From positions 1-42,872 of the forward strand of contig CAZOPS010000001.1 in assembly GCA_964581885.1 (NCBI GenBank): a stretch of DNA of 42,872 nucleotides, read 5' to 3'. A program made the position numbers and the translations under genes. This DNA comes from JAYEID01 sp964581885 (lineage in GTDB: Bacteria > Patescibacteriota > WWE3 > JAUXAW01 > JAYEID01). The notes under the pieces were generated by a model, which was not told the DNA's origin, did no database searches, and was given only the letters and a program-made list of their open reading frames with translations. Positions 1-5,721 of this stretch are shown here, piece by piece; position 1 is the stretch's first letter; the number at the start of each line of letters is the position of its first letter.

Positions 1-53
1 CTCACAGCCTTTGGCTCCGCAAGCCAACGCTCTATCCATTGAGCTACGAGGAC
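1..53 (-). tRNA. tRNA-Arg (anticodon GCG), 3' part outside window
   Basis: On the minus strand the sequence begins GTCCTCG, TA, then a D-arm (GCTC...GAGC). An anticodon stem TTGGC/GCCAA follows, with the 7-nt loop TTGCGGA, so the anticodon is GCG (Arg, CGC/CGU codons). The D-loop has the GGA typical of Arg tRNAs. The variable loop and T-arm run off the left edge. A GCG anticodon is unusual, because most bacteria read CGN with ACG (inosine). The fold as far as visible is normal and gives no sign of a pseudogene. Confidence 0.85.
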
Positions 54-94
54 ATCAAAAAAGCAAAACTAATCGCAAGCCATCCGTGCACAAT

Positions 95-637
95 TCAACT
101 CAAGCCCGTCTTGTCCGAAAGCCAATGTGCGGAACGCTCCATCCAATCTGTTGGGGGTCCAGCTATGTACTCTATATGCTCTGATAAAACGCGCTTTAAC
201 TGTTGCTCGTCAACTTCTCTCAAAAGCATTATGAGTTGGCCGGGAAACCCTTTTCTAGTATTAATAACAAGAACTTGCTCTCCCCCTAGAGTTTTAAACC
301 AAAACCTATCCAAATCCTCCCATAAATATACCTTGCCAGAAAAAGAAACTCCATCCGAAGTAACTTTATGGTGCAAAGTTTGTGGCTCCTTTGTTGATAG
401 CAAATAACTCACAAATGTAATTGCAAACACAACCCCCAGCAAAAGAAATTCTCTTAGGAAGAGTGCTACAAAACTAACCAAGACCACAAGCACAGCAACA
501 GTTGTAAACCAACTTTCGTCGCGCTTTTTAAACGGCCTTTCTGGGGCCTCCCACTCCAGGAGAACTTCTTCACCCCGCACATCAGATGATTTCTGCTGAT
601 CTTCTGAATATTTTAAAGTTTCTTCACGTGTTTCCAT
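95..637 (-). CDS. two-helix membrane protein, function unknown
   Basis: This 180-residue protein starts with a charged, acidic cytoplasmic-type segment (residues 1-42). Two close hydrophobic helices follow (about 43-61 and 63-81, separated by a short LRE turn), then a C-terminal soluble domain of about 95 residues containing VLVINTRKGFPGQ. The shape resembles the small bacterial PH-like or photosystem-assembly-like membrane proteins common in Patescibacteria, but I recognise no catalytic motif. It lies between tRNA-Ser and tRNA-Arg, all on the minus strand, so it may share transcripts with them. The call as a gene rests on its length, its coherent membrane topology and its fit with the strand; the function is not assignable. 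Confidence 0.7.
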   Translation of the reverse strand: METREETLKYSEDQQKSSDVRGEEVLLEWEAPERPFKKRDESWFTTVAVLVVLVSFVALFLREFLLLGVVFAITFVSYLLSTKEPQTLHHKVTSDGVSFSGKVYLWEDLDRFWFKTLGGEQVLVINTRKGFPGQLIMLLREVDEQQLKRVLSEHIEYIAGPPTDWMERSAHWLSDKTGLS

Positions 638-702
638 CTATTGTAAAAATCACCCCCTATCTTATCAAGACACACCTAATTGGACACTTAACAAACCTTT
701 GC

Positions 703-893
703 TGGCGGTGGGAGCAGGATTCGAACCTGCGGTCCCGGAAACCGGAACACTGGTTTTCAAGACCAGCGCTTTAAACCACTCAGCCNNNNNNNNNNNNNNN
801 NNNNNNNNNNNNNNNNNNNNNNNNNNNNNNNNNNNNNNNNNNNNNNNNNNNNNNNNNNNNNNNNNNNNNNNNNNNNNNNNNNNNNATCCCACC
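703..893 (-). tRNA. tRNA-Ser (anticodon UGA) split by an assembly gap
   Basis: Minus-strand positions 785-703 read the D-arm, an anticodon loop CTTGAAA (UGA, Ser), a long variable arm typical of class II tRNA-Ser, the T-arm GCAGG-TTCGAAT-CCTGC, the acceptor 3' strand TCCCACC, discriminator G and an encoded CCA. The 5' acceptor lies across the 100-N gap. Positions 893-886 read GGTGGGAT on the minus strand, and GGTGGGA pairs perfectly with TCCCACC. The two sides therefore rejoin into a complete tRNA if the true gap is zero, or a whole number of repeat units. The real size of this gene is 83 + 8 nt plus whatever the gap hides. Confidence 0.85.
786..885. other. assembly gap (100 N) inside tRNA-Ser
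   Basis: This run of exactly 100 N is a conventional scaffold join of unknown true length. Its right edge is the first base of a 55-bp sequence that recurs identically at 1133-1187. The left edge ends in the same bases (cactcagcc) that precede the second copy. The gap is therefore most simply explained by the assembler failing at this repeat. Confidence 0.95.
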
Positions 894-923
894 TCAGCAA
901 ACAAACAAGCTTACACTGGTTTT

Positions 924-1015
924 TCCCGTAAAACAGCCAAGAAGGCTGTTCACGGGATTAATTCGATTCTCGCATCAGGCTACTCATACGCTTGCCTTCT
1001 GCGAATCTCATTGAA
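924..1015 (-). ncRNA. structured insertion element 2 (anticodon loop), two hairpins
   Basis: On the minus strand the insert of about 91 nt begins TTCAATGAGA. Hairpin I is GATT-CGCA ... TGCG, bulge AG, AATC, with an inner AGGC/GCCT. The linker is GAATTAATC. Hairpin II has outer CCCGT/ACGGG and inner ACAGCC/GGCTGT stems around a TTCTT loop. Compared with element 1, the stems change on both sides (GACT/AGTC versus GATT/AATC; CCGCC/GGTGG versus CCCGT/ACGGG) while the opening TCAATGAGA and the linker GAATTA are kept. It sits between the anticodon UG-G side and AAAACCAG of the tRNA, with one extra A at the junction. Confidence 0.6.
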
Positions 1016-1034
1016 CAAGACCAGCGCTTTAAAC

Positions 1035-1123
1035 CCCACCTACGCTCCGATAAACCGGAGCTTCGGCGGACTAATTCGACTTTCGATTCTTCCAACAGAT
1101 TGGAACAATCGAGTCTCATTGAG
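1035..1123 (-). ncRNA. structured insertion element 1 (D-loop), two hairpins
   Basis: On the minus strand the 89-nt insert begins CTCAATGAGA. It folds hairpin I from GACT-CGATT-g-TTCCAA, loop tctg, TTGGAA-g-AATCG, bulge AA, AGTC. A single-stranded linker GAATTAGTC follows. Hairpin II has an outer stem CCGCC/GGTGG, an internal loop and an inner stem GCTCCG/CGGAGC with a 6-nt loop. The same architecture with different paired bases occurs in element 2, which indicates conservation of structure. I recognise no known family. It could be an RNA insertion (intron-like) or a small mobile DNA hairpin. Confidence 0.6.
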
Positions 1124-1274
1124 CACTCAGCCATCCCACCTCAGCAAACAAACAAGCTTACACTGGTTTTTCCCGTAAAACAGCCAAAGGCGGGCTACCG
1201 ACAAAAAGAGTATTAACCATAAGGAGAACTACCACTTTTTCCACCTTAATAGTACCAAGAATTATACAAAATTA

Positions 1275-1997
1275 CTAGTTACTACTGTGGGCTATAACTA
1301 AACCCCACACAGACCTAGCCCCGCCTCTCTTCAAGGCTCTTGCAGCTTCTGAAAGCGTGGCTCCAGTGGCACAAACATCATCTACCAAGACAATGTTTTT
1401 TCCCGACAAATTTTTCCCACACGAAAAGGCATTGCGAACATTCGAGGTTCTTTCCCGCCCATCTAGCTTAGTTTGACTCTTAGTATAGCGCTCGCGTCGC
1501 AACCACGAAGAGAATACCTCCAAGCCTAGACTCTCAGCTATGTAATTTGTAAAAATCTCAGATTGATTAAAACCACGCTCCCAAAACCGCAAAGGATGCA
1601 ACGGAATAGGCACCAAAACTGAACCAGGTAAAAAGGAAATAGAACTGTACTCTAACCATAGACAAACCAAATCAGACAGGCGCGAAAACAACGCCCACTC
1701 TCCCCAGTACTTAGCACGAAGAATTGCAGACCTCAAAGGTCCATAATACTCGAAAGGGGCGAGGAGGCGATCTAAACTGTACCGGGTTACACACCCCGGA
1801 TGAGTAAAGCCACCAATAGCGGGCCTGCCACAAACTGCACAAAATTGGGAAGAAGAATAAGATAAGTTTTTTTCACAGGTAGGACACAACCAAAAGCCCG
1901 CACCCCCACAACCAACACATTTTCGGGGAAAAAGGAAACCAATTATAGTTTTCCCCAACTTATCCACAACTACTCTTAGTACCGTGAGTACAGTCAT
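1275..1997 (-). CDS. comF: ComF family phosphoribosyltransferase-like protein
   Basis: This 240-residue protein has the ComF layout. An N-terminal double zinc knuckle (KCVGCGG near 26, CPTC near 38, CAVC near 53, one further Cys near 69) is followed by a type I phosphoribosyltransferase fold. The PRPP-binding signature VLVDDVCATGATL sits near residue 202. Family members act in natural transformation in several bacteria, where ComF is needed for handling incoming single-stranded DNA. Here that role is an inference. The length is normal. The downstream gene order (minus strand) leads into the tRNA-Ser array. Its 5' end lies about 130 bp from the oppositely oriented ssrA, which leaves a shared divergent promoter region. 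Confidence 0.9.
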   Translation of the reverse strand: MTVLTVLRVVVDKLGKTIIGFLFPRKCVGCGGAGFWLCPTCEKNLSYSSSQFCAVCGRPAIGGFTHPGCVTRYSLDRLLAPFEYYGPLRSAILRAKYWGEWALFSRLSDLVCLWLEYSSISFLPGSVLVPIPLHPLRFWERGFNQSEIFTNYIAESLGLEVFSSWLRRERYTKSQTKLDGRERTSNVRNAFSCGKNLSGKNIVLVDDVCATGATLSEAARALKRGGARSVWGLVIAHSSN

Positions 1998-2047
1998 AGG
2001 AAACGAACAATGTTATAGTTTCAAGCCCATTAATCTTATAGCTTAGT

Positions 2048-2076
2048 TTGTATTAACTGCTGGCTTATGCTATACT
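2048..2076 (+). promoter_or_regulatory. sigma70-type promoter for ssrA
   Basis: TTGTAT at 2048-2053 and TATACT at 2071-2076 are separated by 17 bp, which predicts a start near 2083. That would leave a leader of about 44 nt before the mature tmRNA 5' end at 2127, to be removed by RNase P. Confidence 0.55.
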
Positions 2077-2126
2077 TGAAGCTGTATCCAGTACACAATA
2101 TCATATACAGCACTCTAACAATTTGT

Positions 2127-2558
2127 GGGGATGACCTGGTTTCGATTGAAAACAAGGTCTAGATCTTCAAGCCGAGTGGCAACTCGTTAAACGCCGAGAT
2201 TCTAGCTTCGCTAATTAGCGGAGCGGAACAAGGCAAAATACATGCCAACTTAATCTCTAAAGTAGAGGAGTCAATCAACCGACTAGCATCGGTGTTTGTT
2301 TCCCCTACTCCTCAGTACGCATTTGCGTAAGCTGGGGTGTCCACTTGGCGTTCTCCCGATGAGGCCATGTTGGGCATTATCTAGTCGGGATGCGGTGTAA
2401 AAACTTGGTTTTGTTTTATACCAAAGAACTTATAAACCACGCTCAGACAACGGTTGGTTAGCTTTTTCCATCCTGAGTATTATTAAAGTTAACTATGCTT
2501 GTAAATAGGTCTAGAAGGAGTTTTCGAGACGGGGGTTCGACTCCCCCCATCTCCACCA
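2127..2558 (+). ncRNA. ssrA: transfer-messenger RNA (tmRNA)
   Basis: The 5' end GGGGATG pairs with CATCTCC at 2548-2554, followed by discriminator A and an encoded CCA. A T-arm (GGGGG-TTCGACT-CCCCC) and the typical opening GACCTGGTTTCGA are present. The tag reading frame is best placed at 2244-2330. It starts ANLISKVEES, ends TPQYAFA and then TAA, giving 28 codons. Tags ending in NYAFA/NFAFA are known from Mycoplasma, and the stop codon lies in a TACGCA/TGCGTA hairpin as in other tmRNAs. tmRNA acts with SmpB in trans-translation to free stalled ribosomes and mark the peptide for proteolysis. smpB is the next gene, facing it. Confidence 0.95.
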
Positions 2559-2639
2559 TCCCGATATACAGAGTTGGCAAAGCCAACTCCCATCGGGATT
2601 GCCCCGCAGGAAGCGCGGAGCGCTTTGGATTGTGGGGCA
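2558..2639 (+). other. two strong hairpins directly after the tmRNA
   Basis: Hairpin one (2558-2599) has the outer arms ATCCCGAT/ATCGGGAT and inner arms GAGTTGGC/GCCAACTC around AAA, and it includes the last A of the CCA end. Hairpin two (2600-2639) has the arms TGCCCCGCA/TGTGGGGCA. They have no T-tract, so they look like 3' trailer structures for processing or protection rather than terminators. Confidence 0.6.
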
Positions 2640-2660
2640 CCCAAGAAAAAAAACAAAAAA

Positions 2661-2686
2661 CCCGTCTTGCGACGGGATTTTCTTTT
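2661..2686. terminator. bidirectional intrinsic terminator between ssrA and smpB
   Basis: A stem CCCGTC-TTGC-GACGGG is followed on the plus strand by ATTTTCTTTT. On the minus strand it is followed by a run of Ts, because the plus strand has A-rich sequence at 2645-2660. It sits exactly between the convergent ssrA and smpB genes and can end transcription from both sides. Confidence 0.85.
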
Positions 2687-2712
2687 CCTTTTACTCTATT
2701 GAAATTTTACAA

Positions 2713-3168
2713 TCAGCGCCCCAATTCCTCTTTTATTGCCCTTTCTGCATCCCGCTGCATAGCACGCTCTTTCAATTCCTGACGCCGATCCTTCTTTGTC
2801 TTACCCTTACAGACACCCAACTTCAACTTTGCCAAACCTCTCCGTAGATACAACTTTAAAGGAACAACAGTTATACCTTTTCGAGAAGCTAACCCTACCA
2901 AGCGGGCAATTTCCGACTTTTTCAAAAGGAGCTTCCTTTTCCTTTGGGGATCAAAAGCGTCGCGTGGTGCTTTAGGATAAGGGTCAATTCTCATTCCCAA
3001 AACGAAGGCCTCGCCCCCTATAATTTTTACGTAACTAGAACCAAGACTAACTCGCCCCATTCTTATGCTCTTTATCTCAGGGCCCTGCAACTCCATACCT
3101 GCCTCCAAAGTTTCCAAAACTTTGAAGCGATGATGTGCACGCCTGTTAGTTGTTATAATTTTAACCAT
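2713..3168 (-). CDS. smpB: SsrA-binding protein SmpB
   Basis: This protein of about 151 residues has the SmpB OB-fold signatures: the N-terminal TNRRAHHRF, ELQGPEIKSIR and a C-terminal basic tail rich in KGKTKKDRR, the segment that enters the empty mRNA channel. SmpB carries tmRNA into stalled ribosomes. I place the start at the ATG at 3168, because upstream a G-rich purine run gives a good ribosome binding site, while the longer frame would begin at a GTG. It faces ssrA (2127-2558) across a shared terminator, so both trans-translation partners are neighbours here, as in some other bacteria. Confidence 0.95.
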   Translation of the reverse strand: MVKIITTNRRAHHRFKVLETLEAGMELQGPEIKSIRMGRVSLGSSYVKIIGGEAFVLGMRIDPYPKAPRDAFDPQRKRKLLLKKSEIARLVGLASRKGITVVPLKLYLRRGLAKLKLGVCKGKTKKDRRQELKERAMQRDAERAIKEELGR

Positions 3169-3191
3169 AAGCACACCCCCCCTCTCCCTCT

Positions 3192-4319
3192 CTATTCAAG
3201 AATACCTAAATAAAGCTGTTTGCTTGTCACAAAATAAAGATTTTTCCCATCTTTGCAAATTGCCAAATCACGCGCATCCCTGAGTTCATCAGCTCGAAAT
3301 TGGGAATCTAACCTCCCATACTTGTCAAACTTAAGCACACGCGAATTTTGCGAATCTAACAAGTACAAGAATGTAGAATTAGGCCAAACAGCAATAGCAT
3401 CAACACTTTTTAGAGGCTTGTCTAACTCAGTTCGCAGATAAAAATCCTGCTCGCGGCCTCTTCTAAATTTGTAAAGGTCTTGAGACCACACATAAACATC
3501 GCCATCAATAGCCATAACTGCGGTTTTTATTACTTCTATGTTATCTCCTAACCAAGGCGTGTGCTCATAACCATTTCCAGTAAAATAAAACTTAAAAATT
3601 TGGTTTTGACTTGCAGAAAGAGCATAAACCCAGTCGGAAAACAAAGAAACAGCCACCACCTCCCACTGAGCGCTTAAAGGCTGCGTTTCGCCCAACTCAA
3701 GATTCTGACTTAGCATTGCAAAACCCCGCTCCCCCCAAACCAACACATCCTCTTCGTAATTCGAAAGCCCTTTTAATTCCCCAGAAAATGAAAGTGGCAC
3801 AGACGCTATCGTTGGGGGGGAAACCGCCAGATTAGAAAAATGCCAAATTTTGGCGTTCTCCTTATCCAAAATAAGCAAAGAGTCTTCCCCGCTAAAAAAG
3901 TTTACAGATACTAAGTCCGCAGTTTCCCCTATACTTGAAAAATCAAAGATCTCTTTCACATCAATATCCTGAATCTTAAGAATTTCACTTTCTACTTCCA
4001 AAAAGCCCTCCCGGACAACGCTAGCGCGGCGTTGCGGAATACCCAATCTTTCCGCCCGCAACAGCTCCTCTCGGCCCAAATTAAGATGTTCTCTGGCTTC
4101 CCTATCATCTAGGCCTACTAAATCCTGGGCATTTTTTAAACTCTCCTCTGCCTTCTGGATGGCAAGCAAGGCTCCTTCCTTTCTAACAACATTCCTTTGC
4201 TTAACCAAGGTAAAACCAACAGAACCCAAGAAAACTAGAGAAATCATAACCAACAAAATAGTTGCCGATCTTGGGGTCATATCCTTAACAGCATTTCGGG
4301 AATACTCCATAAATCTCAT
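3192..4319 (-). CDS. membrane-anchored protein with beta-propeller-like repeats
   Basis: From the ATG at 4319 the protein has 375 residues. A short cytoplasmic N-terminus leads into one transmembrane helix (about 19-39). A charged alpha-helical region (about 45-110, EESLKNAQ...EHLNLGREELLRAERL) follows, then several blade-like beta repeats such as SLLILDKENAKIWHF and YLLDSQNSRVLKFDKYGRLD, resembling NHL/PQQ-type propellers. This suggests an extracytoplasmic scaffold or binding protein. The start is set by a 4-bp ATGA overlap with the preceding gene; a longer in-frame extension to 4394 would run into that gene. It closes a co-oriented run PH-domain protein, small membrane protein, propeller protein. 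Exact function is unknown. Confidence 0.75.
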   Translation of the reverse strand: MRFMEYSRNAVKDMTPRSATILLVMISLVFLGSVGFTLVKQRNVVRKEGALLAIQKAEESLKNAQDLVGLDDREAREHLNLGREELLRAERLGIPQRRASVVREGFLEVESEILKIQDIDVKEIFDFSSIGETADLVSVNFFSGEDSLLILDKENAKIWHFSNLAVSPPTIASVPLSFSGELKGLSNYEEDVLVWGERGFAMLSQNLELGETQPLSAQWEVVAVSLFSDWVYALSASQNQIFKFYFTGNGYEHTPWLGDNIEVIKTAVMAIDGDVYVWSQDLYKFRRGREQDFYLRTELDKPLKSVDAIAVWPNSTFLYLLDSQNSRVLKFDKYGRLDSQFRADELRDARDLAICKDGKNLYFVTSKQLYLGILE

Positions 4320-4546
4320 AGAAGTAACGCTAAGGCAGCAAAGAAAGCTAAAAGTGCAAAAATACAATTTACAAGACCAAGGGCATACACCCAAGAAGAA
4401 ATACTAGTTTTAACTTGGGTCACAAGGATGTGAATCTGCCGAATAACCAAAATAGAAAACAAAGCATAGCAGAAAACTAAAAAACCTAAAATATGCCCAA
4501 TTAAAGAACTAATATCCAACTGTAAGGGAATTACTTCCTCAATCAT
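4316..4546 (-). CDS. small two-helix membrane protein (DUF5657-like)
   Basis: This 76-residue protein has two hydrophobic helices (about 16-36 and 50-74) joined by the loop RQIHILVTQVKTS. Short proteins of this pattern recur in Patescibacteria beside PH-domain membrane proteins, and I think of the DUF5657 group. That match is from memory and not verified. The ATG at 4546 lies 2 bp after the stop of the upstream PH-domain gene, and its own stop overlaps the next start (ATGA). The three genes therefore appear translationally coupled in one operon. Confidence 0.65.
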   Translation of the reverse strand: MIEEVIPLQLDISSLIGHILGFLVFCYALFSILVIRQIHILVTQVKTSISSWVYALGLVNCIFALLAFFAALALLL

Positions 4547-4548
4547 GT

Positions 4549-5136
4549 TCAATCATGTAATTGGGCAAGATCTGTAATCAAATCGTGAACTCGAGCAGGA
4601 TTGGGCACAGCAATAAAGTCAAACTCTCGTGCTTCGGCAGCAGTTTGAACGTACAAATCCCCATAATTGAAAAGTGTGCGCATAAGACCCCCTACGCTAT
4701 AGGTAACATCTTGAATCTGCCTCAGCTCAGCTTCTGAAACCCGAAAGAAAAGGAAACCATAGTAGTCCAAATCAACTACTCGTTGGTTCGTTACCAAATA
4801 AATATTGAAAAACCAAGAAAGAAACGACAATAGAGTATACCCGCAACAAAAAAGATACCAAAGAGTAATGAATAATAACCGTACTCTAAAAGGGACATTA
4901 ACAACATCCAAAAAGGTATCCTTAAGAACAGTTGTAACAAGAATCGGAAACGCCACCAAAAAAAGAAGGATAAAGATCCACGGTAGATTGGTTATGGGAT
5001 GTTTCCTTAGAAGGAGTTGGACCTCTTCCCCTGGCTCCTGGTCGGCAAACTCAACGTTGCGGGGTTTTTCTATATAAGCAGAAAGGGCCGATCTTTTCTT
5101 TTTCCGGGAATATGTATTCTTCATTTGTTCTAACAT
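4549..5136 (-). CDS. membrane protein with bacterial PH domain (YdbS/DUF304-like)
   Basis: The protein has an N-terminal cytoplasmic arm of about 50 residues, two transmembrane helices (about 51-72 and 86-110) and a C-terminal bPH_2-type domain. The domain begins NIYLVTNQRVVDLDYYGFLF and includes the typical LRQIQDVTY and GDLYVQT segments. Such domains are thought to help organise membrane proteins or lipids; the substrate is unknown. The start is uncertain. The ATG at 5136 overlaps an extended -10 element (TGGTATAAT, minus strand 5142-5134), and a second ATG at 5124 lies about 10 nt after it, which would make a nearly leaderless mRNA. Confidence 0.8.
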   Translation of the reverse strand: MLEQMKNTYSRKKKRSALSAYIEKPRNVEFADQEPGEEVQLLLRKHPITNLPWIFILLFLVAFPILVTTVLKDTFLDVVNVPFRVRLLFITLWYLFCCGYTLLSFLSWFFNIYLVTNQRVVDLDYYGFLFFRVSEAELRQIQDVTYSVGGLMRTLFNYGDLYVQTAAEAREFDFIAVPNPARVHDLITDLAQLHD

Positions 5137-5153
5137 TATACCACGGGGCAACG

Positions 5154-5720
5154 CTACTTAAGATCTCGGTAAAGACTTTCCGCATCAGGATAAAGTTGGC
5201 GAAGAGCCAGCGCCTGCTCCAGCGCTTGAAGCGCTTCTTCCTTCTTTCCTCCTAACTTGTAAGCTAGTGCGCGAAGATACCACAAAGAAGGATCGGTAAC
5301 ACACAAATCCAAGGCATATTTAGTATATTTGTCCAAATTTGCTTGGTATTTAGAATCAACCTGAGCTAAAACATAGTAGGTAGAAATAACGGACTTCAAA
5401 GTAACCAGGTTTCTTGGATTCAATCGAACTGTTCTACTTGCTTCCTGGGCAGAATACGTTCCAAAAACGTCTGGTTCCGCTCCTGCCTTGGCCAGTACTG
5501 CATAACCTCTTGCCAAATCTTTATGGTAGCGGGGTTCCCAAGGCCACAATGTTGTTGCTTGCTCCAATACTAAAACACTCTGCGCCACGTATCCTCTTTG
5601 AGCCAAAACCCGCCCACGTGCATATTTCAGGTCTGCCAAAAACCTTACCACAATAACACCCAGTAAACTAAGGGTTAAAAAGATTGTCAGAAACAACAGA
5701 ATAGCTTGCTTTCTTTCCAT
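5154..5720 (-). CDS. membrane-anchored TPR-like protein
   Basis: From the ATG at 5720 this is a protein of about 188 residues. One transmembrane helix (about 6-25) is followed by tetratricopeptide-like helical repeats, for example VLEQATTLWPWEPRYHKDLA and WYLRALAYKLGGKKEEALQA with the usual G/A/P spacing. The start lies one base after the stop of the O-antigen-ligase-like gene, so the two are certainly co-transcribed. In many CPR and Chloroflexi genomes a TPR segment is fused to the C-terminus of that enzyme. Here it is a separate gene, which suggests it works with the ligase or polymerase at the membrane. Confidence 0.8.
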   Translation of the reverse strand: MERKQAILLFLTIFLTLSLLGVIVVRFLADLKYARGRVLAQRGYVAQSVLVLEQATTLWPWEPRYHKDLARGYAVLAKAGAEPDVFGTYSAQEASRTVRLNPRNLVTLKSVISTYYVLAQVDSKYQANLDKYTKYALDLCVTDPSLWYLRALAYKLGGKKEEALQALEQALALRQLYPDAESLYRDLK

Positions 5721-5721
5721 A

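Larger units (their letters stand above)
924..1140 (-). pseudogene. interrupted tRNA-Ser copy (5' half with two insertions)
   Basis: Read on the minus strand, this stretch gives the tRNA-Ser segments GGTGGGAT-GGCTGAGTG (1140-1124) and GTTTAAAGCGCTGGTCTTG (1034-1016), then AAAAACCAG (from 924), in the correct order. An 89-nt insertion interrupts the D-loop and a 91-nt insertion interrupts the anticodon loop. After AAAACCAGTGT the sequence leaves the tRNA and returns to the upstream spacer, so the variable arm, T-arm and acceptor 3' strand are missing. It cannot make a functional tRNA alone unless the array is misassembled. It may be a decayed duplicate or part of a new RNA. Confidence 0.7.
886..1187 (-). 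repeat. tandem duplication of tRNA-Ser 5' region, 247-bp period
   Basis: An identical 55-bp block lies at 886-940 and again at 1133-1187. On the minus strand each block carries the closing arm of a hairpin, then AAAAACCAGTGT (anticodon-stem 3' strand of the tRNA), an AT-rich spacer, and GGTGGGAT (tRNA 5' end). Between the blocks lie two further tRNA-Ser pieces, 1124-1132 (D-arm start) and 1016-1034 (D-arm end to anticodon). The region is thus a tandem array of tRNA-Ser 5' parts ending in the intact tRNA. Copy number in the genome is uncertain because of the adjoining gap. No protein-coding gene is supported between 894 and 1274. Confidence 0.8.

Noticed and set aside
39..407. Plus-strand ORF of 122 codons over the left end
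   Set aside because: It runs through the tRNA-Arg and antisense to the two-helix membrane gene, with no protein-like features.
925..956. Hairpin CCCGT...ACGGG as an intrinsic terminator
   Set aside because: No T-tract follows on either strand (the Ts precede it on plus, giving As on minus); it is hairpin II of insertion element 2.
924..1123. Group I or group II introns in the tRNA-Ser copy
   Set aside because: The inserts are about 90 nt, too small for the cores of either class, and no P3-P8 or domain V-like sequence is seen.
586..1216. Plus-strand ORFs across the tRNA-Ser and repeats
   Set aside because: They read through tRNA sequence and N bases and encode no recognisable protein.
2233..2253. 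Alternative tmRNA tag frame AKYMPT
   Set aside because: It ends in Thr rather than a small hydrophobic protease signal; the longer frame ending YAFA fits known tags and stop-codon hairpin placement.
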